Source: Frankiales bacterium
GTDB lineage: Bacteria > Actinomycetota > Actinomycetes > Mycobacteriales > SCTD01
DNA: 10,108 nt
Direction: 5' to 3'
Assembly (NCBI GenBank): GCA_004299215.1
Contig: SCTD01000175.1
Location: 1 to 10,108, forward strand
In this document: one piece after another, positions 1 to 6,513 of the stretch
How the letters are laid out: each line of letters opens with the position of its first letter
Numbering within the stretch: the stretch's first letter is position 1
Notes under the pieces: model-generated
Told to the model about the DNA's origin: nothing
Databases searched by the model: none
What the model saw: only the letters and a program-made list of their open reading frames with translations
Translations under genes and position numbers: made by a program

Positions 1-958
1 TCGCCGGCGGCCACGCCCGCACGGCGAGGAAGGCCGCGCCGGTCAGGTGGGCGCGCAGAGCCAGCACCTCGCGCACGTGGGGGTAGGGCGCCCGCGGCTC
101 GGCGTGCAGGTCGTCGCCGTCGTCCCAGACGACCACCAGGCCCAGGTCGCGCACCGGGGCGAACGCGGTCGCCCGGGTGCCGACGACGACGCGGACCTCC
201 CCGCGGAGCACCCGCAGCCAGCGGCGGTAGCGCTCGGCCGGGCCGAGGTCGGCCGACAGGCTCACCGCCGGGACGCCCGCCTCGGCCAGCGCGCCGGCGA
301 CCCGGTCGAGGTCACGGGAGTCCGGGACGACGACGACCACACCGCGGCCGCTGGCAGCGCACGCCTGCGCCGCGGCTGCCAGCTCGGCCGGCCAGGTCGG
401 TCCGGGCAGGGCGGTCCAGGCGGCCCGCGGGCTGAGGCCCTGTGCCAGGGCGGTGAGGAAAGCTGGCCCGGCCGGGTAGCGGGCCCAGGTGCCGGGCTCC
501 GGGCTCGTCGGTGGCTCGGCCGGCGGCTGCGGCGGCTCCGCCTCTGTGCGGGCGTGCCGGGGCGGGATCGCCAGGCGCAGCACGTCGGGCAGCGTCCCGG
601 CTGTGCGGTCCGCGACCGCACGCGCCAGAGCGGCGACCTCGCCGGTCAGCACCTGCTCCGGGCTGACCACCGCCAGCGGCGTCAGCCGGCCGGGGTGCTC
701 GCTCTCCTCGGCCCGCTCCAGGAGCCACCCGTCGACGAGCCGTCCGGCGAAGCGGACGCGCACGCGCACCCCTGGCTGCGCAGCGCTGTCCGCGGACGCC
801 GGCACGGCGTAGTCGAAGGGCCGGTCCAGGTGCGCGAGACCGGTGTCGACGACCACCCGGGCGACCGGCAGGTGCTCGGCGAGCGGAGCGGGCGGCTTGC
901 CCGTGGGCGTGCGCTTGCGCGGGGCCTTGAGCCCCAGCGGCAGCACGTCCTCGGTCAC
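1..958 (-). CDS. priA: Probable primosomal protein N' (PriA), N-terminal 319 residues, truncated by the window edge
   Basis: PriA recognises stalled or collapsed replication forks and helps reload the replisome. The visible N-terminal part reads through in one frame from a GTG at 958 to the left edge. Residues 1-20 are a basic leader. About 30-100 resemble the PriA 3'-DNA-binding domain (FDYAVPA near 49-55, GVRVRVRFAGRLVDGW near 63-78), followed by LRLAIPPRHA (128-137). The helicase lobe is degenerate. Where E. coli PriA has its Walker A loop there is TALPGPTW (182-189), with no GKT. The DEEH Walker B position reads VVWDDGDD (276-283). GTRATAFAP (260-268) still aligns with the family GTRSALF-type motif. 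Loss of the ATPase motifs is typical of actinobacterial PriA, so the protein probably acts as a scaffold. The zinc-binding part lies outside the window. The gene follows metK after a 120-base gap holding a large hairpin. No good Shine-Dalgarno precedes the GTG, so the exact start is uncertain; the identification is firm. Confidence 0.88.
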   Translation of the reverse strand, partial: MTEDVLPLGLKAPRKRTPTGKPPAPLAEHLPVARVVVDTGLAHLDRPFDYAVPASADSAAQPGVRVRVRFAGRLVDGWLLERAEESEHPGRLTPLAVVSPEQVLTGEVAALARAVADRTAGTLPDVLRLAIPPRHARTEAEPPQPPAEPPTSPEPGTWARYPAGPAFLTALAQGLSPRAAWTALPGPTWPAELAAAAQACAASGRGVVVVVPDSRDLDRVAGALAEAGVPAVSLSADLGPAERYRRWLRVLRGEVRVVVGTRATAFAPVRDLGLVVVWDDGDDLHAEPRAPYPHVREVLALRAHLTGAAFLAVRAWPPA

Positions 959-998
959 GGCCCCGAGGCTAGGCGCGCCCCGTGACAGCCCCCGAGCA

Positions 999-1069
999 CC
1001 GCGACGATCTTCGTGTTGTCGTGGCCCGCTGAGCGTGCGCGGACCACGACGGGACGAAGATCGTCGCGG
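999..1069 (-). terminator. Large inverted repeat between metK and priA, probable terminator or palindromic repeat
   Basis: Two 26-base arms (999-1024 and 1044-1069) are reverse complements at 23 of 26 positions, separated by a 19-base loop. The three mismatches cluster (GTT in one arm against the CCC equivalent in the other). Inside the loop, 1026-1029 and 1039-1042 can add four more G-C pairs. Each arm also contains a small dyad of its own (ACGA-TCT-TCGT). It lies just past the metK stop and ahead of priA, where a terminator is expected. No T-run follows on the minus strand, so it would be a U-less hairpin of the kind common in actinobacteria. It could equally be a dispersed palindromic repeat. 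Confidence 0.7.
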
Positions 1070-1078
1070 GAGTGGCGC

Positions 1079-2272
<1,194 letters not shown>

Positions 2273-2295
2273 GGGGCTCCTCAGGGGTAGCGGCT

Positions 2296-2325
2296 CGCGC
2301 AGGTGCGCGCAGGCGATCGTCGATC
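2296..2325. other. Two small dyads in the coaBC-metK gap
   Basis: The 56-base gap holds CGCGCAGGTGCGCG (2296-2309), which can fold as a 5-bp stem with a 4-base loop. It also holds GATCGTCGATC (2315-2325), a perfect dyad around a central T. Neither has a U-tract and both are short. They could be a weak attenuator, an mRNA-processing hairpin or a protein-binding site ahead of metK, or they may be chance in GC-rich DNA. Confidence 0.3.
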
Positions 2326-2328
2326 AGC

Positions 2329-3531
2329 CTACCGAGGGAGCAGACGGGCCCCGACGAGGTCCCAGACGGCGTCCGCCAGCGCCTCCTTGGTCCCGAACGG
2401 CACGTCGGTCGCGGAGCCGTCCGCGGCCAGCACGGTTGCGGCGTTGGAGTCGGTCTCGAAGCCGGTCGGGTGGCCGGTCTCCCCCACCTCGTTGACCACC
2501 AGCAGGTCGCAGCCCTTGCGGGCGAGCTTGGCCCGGCCGTGGGCCATCACGTCGCCGTCGGCGTCGCCGGTCTCGGCCGCGAAGCCGACCAGCACCTGCC
2601 CCGGCTTGCGGGCAGCGACCAGCTCGGCGAGCACGTCCGGGTTCTGGACGAGCTCGACGGTCAGCGTCTCGGTCTTCTTGCGCTTGGTCGCGAGCCGCTC
2701 CACGGGGCGGTAGTCGGCGACGGCAGCGGCCATCACCACGACGTCGGCCTCCTTGCCCTCGGCGAGCACCGCGTCGCGCAGCTCCAGGGCGCTGGTCACC
2801 CGGCGGACGGTCACGCCGGCCGGGTCGGGCAGCGAGACGCTGCTGACCAGGACGACCTCGGCGCCGCGCGCGACTGCCGTACGCGCCAGGGCGTAGCCCT
2901 GCTTGCCGCTGGAGCGGTTGCCGAGGAAGCGCACCGGGTCGAGGTGCTCGCGGGTGCCGCCGGCGCTGATGACGACGCGGCGGCCGGCGAGGTCCTGCGC
3001 GCGCCCGGCGAGGGCGCGTACGCAGATCTCGAACAGCTCGCCGGCTTCCGGGAGGCGGCCCTTGCCGGAGTCCTTGCCGGTCAGCCGGCCGACCGCCGGC
3101 TCGACGACCTGCACGCCACGGGAGCGCAGCGTCGCGACGTTGGCCTGCGTCGCGGCGTGCTCCCACATCTCGGTGTGCATGGCCGGCGCGAGCACGACCG
3201 GACAGCGGGCGGTGAGCAGCACGTTGGTGAGCAGGTCGTCGGCCAGGCCGTGCGCAGCCTTCGCGAGCAGGTCGGCCGTGGCAGGGGCGACCACGACGAG
3301 GTCGGCCTGCTGGCCGATCCGGACGTGCGGGACCTCGTGGACGTCGGTCCAGACGTCGCTGCTGACCGGCTTGCCGGACAGCGCGGACCAGGTCGGCGCG
3401 CCGACGAACTCGAGCGCGGCCCGGGTGGGCACGACGGTGACGTCGTGGCCCGACTCGGCCAGCCGGCGGAGCAGCTCGACGGCCTTGTAGGCGGCGATGC
3501 CGCCGGCCACGCCCAGGACGACGCGGCTCAT
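2329..3531 (-). CDS. coaBC: Bifunctional phosphopantothenoylcysteine decarboxylase / phosphopantothenate-cysteine ligase
   Basis: CoaBC carries out two consecutive CoA-synthesis steps: CTP-dependent joining of cysteine to 4'-phosphopantothenate (CoaB) and FMN-dependent decarboxylation to 4'-phosphopantetheine (CoaC). The 400-residue protein has the usual fused length. The CoaC flavoprotein domain spans about 1-180: GVAGGIAAYK (7-16) for FMN, the likely catalytic His69 in HVRIG, and PAMHTEMW (116-123). The CoaB domain spans about 185-400: SAGGTREHLDPVRFLGNRSSGKQG (189-212, with Asn205 matching the acyl-cytidylate asparagine) and KRKK (283-286). The clamp region that contains an ACG cysteine in E. 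coli reads RLTGKDSGKGRLPE (149-162) and has no cysteine. The ATG at 3531 begins 9 bases after the rpoZ stop with only a weak purine stretch (AAGAG), so translation is probably coupled to rpoZ. The stop is TAG at 2329. Confidence 0.96.
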   Translation of the reverse strand: MSRVVLGVAGGIAAYKAVELLRRLAESGHDVTVVPTRAALEFVGAPTWSALSGKPVSSDVWTDVHEVPHVRIGQQADLVVVAPATADLLAKAAHGLADDLLTNVLLTARCPVVLAPAMHTEMWEHAATQANVATLRSRGVQVVEPAVGRLTGKDSGKGRLPEAGELFEICVRALAGRAQDLAGRRVVISAGGTREHLDPVRFLGNRSSGKQGYALARTAVARGAEVVLVSSVSLPDPAGVTVRRVTSALELRDAVLAEGKEADVVVMAAAVADYRPVERLATKRKKTETLTVELVQNPDVLAELVAARKPGQVLVGFAAETGDADGDVMAHGRAKLARKGCDLLVVNEVGETGHPTGFETDSNAATVLAADGSATDVPFGTKEALADAVWDLVGARLLPR

Positions 3532-3540
3532 CTGCGGCTC

Positions 3541-3813
3541 TTAGACAGCCGGGTCGGCGACCTGCTCGTGCGTGAGCAGCCCGGCGTTGATCTCGCGCAG
3601 CGCGATCGACAGCGGCTTCTCCTGCACGCCGGTCTCGACCAGCGGGCCGACGTACTCCAGCAGGCCCTCGCCGAGCTGGGAGTAGTAGGCGTTGATCTGC
3701 CGCGCGCGCTTGGCGGCGTAGATGACCAGGGAGTACTTCGAGTCCGTGGCGGCGAGCAGCTCGTCGATCGGGGGGTTGGTGATGCCGATCGGGTTGGCGA
3801 CGGTGCCGGCCAC
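3541..3813 (-). CDS. rpoZ: DNA-directed RNA polymerase omega subunit
   Basis: Omega is the small RNA polymerase subunit that wraps the C-terminus of beta' and helps assemble and stabilise the core enzyme. The 90-residue product matches the short actinobacterial form. It opens with a flexible leader, followed by NPPIDELLAATDSKYSLVIY (13-32) and AAKRARQINAYY (33-44), which hold the conserved helices that contact beta'. The segment KPLSIALREINAGLL (66-80) is the typical actinobacterial C-terminal block. The start is a GTG at 3813 with AGGAG at 3821-3825 and a 7-base spacer. The stop is TAA at 3541. It sits 10 bases after gmk and 9 bases before coaBC, an arrangement shared with Mycobacterium and Streptomyces. 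Identification is firm despite the small size. Confidence 0.96.
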   Translation of the reverse strand: MAGTVANPIGITNPPIDELLAATDSKYSLVIYAAKRARQINAYYSQLGEGLLEYVGPLVETGVQEKPLSIALREINAGLLTHEQVADPAV

Positions 3814-3820
3814 AGGGAAA

Positions 3821-3825
3821 CTCCT
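3821..3825 (-). promoter_or_regulatory. Shine-Dalgarno of rpoZ overlapping the gmk stop codon
   Basis: AGGAG at 3821-3825 lies 7 bases ahead of the rpoZ GTG. Its first two bases are the last two of the gmk TAG stop (3824-3826), so a ribosome ending gmk sits on the rpoZ initiation site. This favours translational coupling and supports GTG 3813 as the start. Confidence 0.8.
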
Positions 3826-4384
3826 AGCTCGGGGAAACTCCCATCAACGCTACCAGCCGGTCGGCTGCCGCCTCGAGGTCGTCGTTGACGACGACGACGT
3901 CGAACTCGTCCTCCGCCGCCATCTCGATCCGCGCGCGGTCGAGCCGGCTCCGGATGGTCGCGGCGTCCTCGGTCCCGCGGCCGGTCAGGCGGCGGGCCAG
4001 CTCGTCGAAGGTCGGCGGCGCCAGGAAGACCAGCTGCGCGTCGGGCATCTGCGCGCGGACCTGCCGGGCGCCGTGCAGGTCGATCTCCAGCAGGACGGGG
4101 GTGCCCGCGTCCAGCCGCTCCTCGACCGGCAGGCGCGGGGTGCCGTACGACGCGCCCATGTGGGCGTCGTGCTCCAGCAGCTCGCCGGCCGCGACCATCC
4201 GGTCGAACTCCGCCTGGTCGACGAAGAAGTACTCGACCCCCTCGGTCTCCCCCGGCCGCGGCGGCCGCGTGGTGACGCTGACCGACAGCCACACGTCGGG
4301 GTGCCGGCCGCGCAGCACCTTCACGACGCTGCCCTTGCCCACGCCCGAGGGGCCCGACAGCACCGTCAGCCTGCCGGAGCTCAA
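3824..4384 (-). CDS. gmk: Guanylate kinase
   Basis: Guanylate kinase phosphorylates GMP (and dGMP) to GDP with ATP, feeding GTP and dGTP synthesis in the cytosol. The 186-residue product has the P-loop GPSGVGKG at 11-18, the GMP-binding segment SVSVTTRPPRPGE (34-46), and Tyr52 in VEYFFV. ELLEHDAHMGASYGTP (about 68-83) and LLEIDLHGARQVR (about 97-109) are also family-typical. The start is a rare TTG at 4384 that shares bases with the mihF stop as TTGA, a 4-base overlap. No Shine-Dalgarno is visible, so initiation probably relies on ribosomes finishing mihF. The TTG places the P-loop at the position expected for the family, and no ATG or GTG nearby does so as well. The stop, TAG at 3824, is embedded in the rpoZ ribosome-binding site. 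Confidence 0.95.
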   Translation of the reverse strand: MSSGRLTVLSGPSGVGKGSVVKVLRGRHPDVWLSVSVTTRPPRPGETEGVEYFFVDQAEFDRMVAAGELLEHDAHMGASYGTPRLPVEERLDAGTPVLLEIDLHGARQVRAQMPDAQLVFLAPPTFDELARRLTGRGTEDAATIRSRLDRARIEMAAEDEFDVVVVNDDLEAAADRLVALMGVSPS

Positions 4385-4698
4385 GAGGTGCTGAACTCGC
4401 GGACGAGCGCCTCGCGCTGCTTGGTGCCCAGGCCGCGCACCCGCCGCGACGGCGAGATCTCGAGCCGCTCCATGATCCGCTGCGCGCGGACCTTGCCGAC
4501 CCCGGGCATCGCCTCCAGCACCGCGACGACCTTCATCTTCCCGATGACCTCGTCGGTGTCGCCGTCCGCGAGCACCTGGTCCAGGCTCGCCCCGCTGCTC
4601 TTGAGCCGGACCTTCAGCGCCGCCCGGGCCTTGCGCGCTGCGGCGGCCTTCGCGAGGGCGGCGGAGCGCTGCTCGGGCGTGAGGGGCGGCAGCGCCAC
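4381..4698 (-). CDS. mihF: Integration host factor, actinobacterial type (mIHF)
   Basis: mIHF is a small nucleoid-associated DNA-binding protein restricted to actinobacteria and unrelated in fold to E. coli IHF. It was first described as a host factor for mycobacteriophage L5 integration and later as sIHF in Streptomyces. The 105-residue product starts VALPPLTPEQR, close to the mycobacterial MALPPLTPEQR. Residues 11-40 form a long basic helix rich in Ala, Lys and Arg. Residues 60-98 hold the helix-two-turn-helix core, including AMPGVGKVRAQRIMERLEI (63-81) and RRVRGLG (85-91), which bind the DNA backbone. The GTG at 4698 follows the Shine-Dalgarno GAGGTGA (4704-4710) with a suitable spacer. 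The same frame stays open far upstream through pyrF, but that part is a shadow. An 89-base gap with a hairpin separates it from pyrF, so it may begin a new transcript that continues into gmk. Confidence 0.95.
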   Translation of the reverse strand: MALPPLTPEQRSAALAKAAAARKARAALKVRLKSSGASLDQVLADGDTDEVIGKMKVVAVLEAMPGVGKVRAQRIMERLEISPSRRVRGLGTKQREALVREFSTS

Positions 4699-4703
4699 GC
4701 GGT

Positions 4704-4710
4704 TCACCTC
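4704..4710 (-). promoter_or_regulatory. Shine-Dalgarno of mihF
   Basis: GAGGTGA lies about six bases ahead of the GTG at 4698. It decides the start, because the frame is open for hundreds of bases upstream and the conserved VALPPLTPEQ begins exactly here. Confidence 0.75.
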
Positions 4711-4761
4711 GGGAGTCGTTCGCGACGGGTGCAGCAGGACCAACGGAACGTAGCGGCGCGA

Positions 4762-4786
4762 CGACCCCCGGGGCAACGGGGGGTCG
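4762..4786 (-). terminator. GC hairpin after pyrF, probable terminator of the pyr transcript
   Basis: The arms CGACCCCC (4762-4769) and GGGGGTCG (4779-4786) form a perfect 8-bp stem with a 9-base loop. It begins 1 base after the pyrF stop and lies ahead of mihF. No U-tract follows on the minus strand, which is usual for actinobacterial hairpins. It may end or weaken the pyr transcript so that mihF-gmk-rpoZ is expressed separately. Confidence 0.6.
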
Positions 4787-4787
4787 C

Positions 4788-5474
4788 TCAGGACCTGGGC
4801 AGGGAGGCGGCGATGCTCGCCGCGGCCGCGCCCGGGTCGGCCGCGCCCGTGATCGGCCGGCCGATCACGAGCAGGTCCGCGCCGTCGGCGAGCGCCTGCT
4901 CCGGAGTCGCGACACGTGCCTGGTCCTGCACGTCGGCGCCGGCCGGCCGGACGCCGGGCGTGATGAGCACGACGCCGGGACCGACCTCCGCACGTACGGC
5001 CGCGACCTCCTGCGGTGAGCAGACCAGCGCCCCGGCGCCCGCCCCCACGGCGAGCGAGGCGAGCCGGCGCACCGCGTCCAGCGGCGGGCCGGCCAGGCCG
5101 ACGGCGTCGAGGCCCTCGGCGGACAGGGACGTGAGCACGGTGACCGCGGCGATGGTCACGCCGTCCGCCGCGTCGACGGCCGCGCGGACCATGTCCGCTC
5201 CCCCGCTGGCGTGCACGGTGAGGTAGCGCGGCCGCAGCCGCGCGACGGACCGCACCGCGCCGGCCACGGTGTTGGGGATGTCGTGCAGCTTGAGGTCGAG
5301 GAAGAGGTCGGCGCCCGAGCCGCCGCGGACGCTGTCGACGATCGAGGGGCCGGTCCGGCAGAAGAGCTCCAGGCCGACCTTGACCACCGCCACGTGCGGC
5401 GTGACCGCCCGGGCCCACAGCGCCGCGGTCTCGGCGTCGGGGGCGTCGAGCGCGACGGCGATGGGGGCTCTCAC
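4788..5474 (-). CDS. pyrF: Orotidine 5'-phosphate decarboxylase, short (group 1) type
   Basis: PyrF decarboxylates OMP to UMP, the last step of de novo pyrimidine synthesis. The 228-residue TIM barrel has Asp10 (IAVALDAPD), Lys32 (VKVGLELF) and the catalytic motif DLKLHDIPNT (60-69, with Asp60, Lys62 and Asp65). Phosphate-binding TPGVRP (172-177) and VIGRPIT (203-209, with Arg206) follow. Length and motif are those of the E. coli/Bacillus group. Mycobacterial PyrF belongs to the longer group (about 270 residues, KRGDI motif), so this differs from the form usual in this gene cluster. The GTG at 5474 overlaps the pyrD stop as GTGA. The Shine-Dalgarno GAGGAG (5480-5485, 5-base spacer) supports this start. 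The stop is TGA at 4788, followed by a hairpin. Confidence 0.95.
   Translation of the reverse strand: MRAPIAVALDAPDAETAALWARAVTPHVAVVKVGLELFCRTGPSIVDSVRGGSGADLFLDLKLHDIPNTVAGAVRSVARLRPRYLTVHASGGADMVRAAVDAADGVTIAAVTVLTSLSAEGLDAVGLAGPPLDAVRRLASLAVGAGAGALVCSPQEVAAVRAEVGPGVVLITPGVRPAGADVQDQARVATPEQALADGADLLVIGRPITGAADPGAAAASIAASLPRS
4848..4869. repeat. Perfect 22-base palindrome inside pyrF
   Basis: The 22 bases from 4848 to 4869 equal their own reverse complement, centred between GGCC and GGCC. They lie over the codons for VIGRPIT, residues 203-209 of PyrF. The peptide IGRPI written with the codons preferred here is itself palindromic, so the dyad is mostly explained by coding, but its full perfection is notable. 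Confidence 0.6.
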
Positions 5475-6490
5475 GAGGTCTCCTCGAAGGTGTCGTCGAA
5501 CGAGCGGCGCAGGTCCACGACGGGCTCGTCGCCGACCGGGTCGGGGCTCTCGGGGACGGACGGCACCGGGGGTCGGTGCGCGAGGCCGATCACGTCGGCC
5601 AGCCGGGCGATCCCGCGCTCCGCCAGGGCGTGCTCCAGCTCGGCCAGCACGCGCACCGGTGCCGTCGGGTCACCGAAGACGGTGGTGCCGACGCTGACCG
5701 CGCTGGCCCCCGCGAGCAGGAACTCCAGCGCGTCGAGCCCGGTGCGGATGCCGCCCATGCCGAGGATCGGCACGTCCGGCAGCGCGGCGTGGACCTGCCA
5801 GACGCAGCGGACGGCGACCGGCCGGATCGCCGGACCGGACAGGCCGCCGGTGATGCCGGCCAGGGCGGGGCGCATGGTCGTGGTGTCGATGACCATGCCG
5901 AGCAGCGTGTTGATGACCGACAGGCCGTCCGCGCCGGCGTCGACGCAGGCCTTGGCGATGGTGGTGATGTCGGTGACGTCGGGGCTGAGCTTGGCGAAGA
6001 CCGGGGTGCCTGCCGCGGTGTTCTGGCGCACGGCCTGGACCACGCCGGAGGATGCGCGTGGGTCGCAGGCGAAGACCTGGCCGCGGTCCTCGACGTTGGG
6101 GCAGGAGATGTTGACCTCGACCATGCTGACGGCCGGGTGGCCGCGGAGCCTCTGCGCGAGCTTCGCGTAGTCGTCGACGCTTCCGCCGGCGATCGACACG
6201 ACAGCACGCGCGCCGCGGTCGGCGAGCCACGCCAGGTCCTTCTCGAGGAACTGGTCGATCCCGGGGCCCTGCAGGCCGATCGAGTTGAGCATGCCGCTGG
6301 GCGTCTCGGCCATGCGCGGCGTGGCCCGGCCGGAGCGTGCGTCGAGCATGATCGACTTGGTGACGACGCCGCCGATGCGCGTGACGTCGAAGAACTGGTC
6401 GAGCTCGCGACCGGCGGCCGCGCAGCCGCTGGCGGTGAAGACCGGGTTCGGGAAGGTGACCCCGGCGAGCTTGGTGGTGAGGTCGGTCAC
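5471..6490 (-). CDS. pyrD: Dihydroorotate dehydrogenase, class 1B catalytic subunit
   Basis: This FMN enzyme oxidises dihydroorotate to orotate. In class 1B it works in the cytosol as a heterotetramer with PyrK, which passes electrons to NAD+. From the GTG at 6490 the product has 339 residues. The FMN/substrate region includes NPVFTASGC (15-23) and Lys45 in VVTKSIMLD. The catalytic base is Cys130 in NISCPNV, as expected for class 1 (class 2 uses serine). FAKLSP (165-170) and GMGGIRTG (244-251) plus SVGTTVFGD (266-274) complete the flavin site. The usual domain ends near GLAH (302-305). A further 34 residues, rich in Pro, Asp and Glu, form an extra tail. GTG 6490 is preferred to the ATG at 6517, which overlaps the pyrK stop as ATGA, because AGGGAGG stands 7 bases ahead of it and it best matches known N-termini. 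The stop overlaps the pyrF start. Confidence 0.94.
   Translation of the reverse strand: MTDLTTKLAGVTFPNPVFTASGCAAAGRELDQFFDVTRIGGVVTKSIMLDARSGRATPRMAETPSGMLNSIGLQGPGIDQFLEKDLAWLADRGARAVVSIAGGSVDDYAKLAQRLRGHPAVSMVEVNISCPNVEDRGQVFACDPRASSGVVQAVRQNTAAGTPVFAKLSPDVTDITTIAKACVDAGADGLSVINTLLGMVIDTTTMRPALAGITGGLSGPAIRPVAVRCVWQVHAALPDVPILGMGGIRTGLDALEFLLAGASAVSVGTTVFGDPTAPVRVLAELEHALAERGIARLADVIGLAHRPPVPSVPESPDPVGDEPVVDLRRSFDDTFEETS
5480..5485 (-). promoter_or_regulatory. Shine-Dalgarno of pyrF inside the pyrD end
   Basis: GAGGAG lies 5 bases ahead of the pyrF GTG and within the last codons of pyrD. Together with the GTGA overlap it points to coupled translation of the two enzymes. Confidence 0.75.
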
Positions 6491-6497
6491 CGTGACA

Positions 6498-6504
6498 CCT
6501 CCCT
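6498..6504 (-). promoter_or_regulatory. Strong Shine-Dalgarno deciding the pyrD start
   Basis: AGGGAGG, 7 bases before the GTG at 6490, is among the best ribosome-binding sites in the window. It lies downstream of the alternative ATG at 6517 and so argues for the shorter PyrD. Confidence 0.75.
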
Positions 6505-6513
6505 TCGCTCCGC

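Noticed and set aside
2273..2328. A SAM-responsive riboswitch ahead of metK
   Set aside because: The gap is only 56 bases, too short for SAM-I, and shows only two small dyads without the conserved core. The genes read as one operon.
2470..3888. A 472-codon plus-strand frame across coaBC, rpoZ and the gmk end
   Set aside because: It spans three well-identified minus-strand genes and their junctions, has low-complexity composition, and is a GC-bias shadow.
4711..4757. A sigma-70-type promoter for mihF (TACGTT as a -10, or TTGGTC as a -35)
   Set aside because: The hexamers are weak and not paired at a proper distance with a convincing partner, so a promoter is plausible from context but not supported by sequence.
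4381..5418. A single 345-residue protein formed by extending mihF upstream through pyrF
   Set aside because: Only the last 105 residues match mIHF. The rest is an out-of-frame reading of pyrF, and a good Shine-Dalgarno marks the GTG at 4698.
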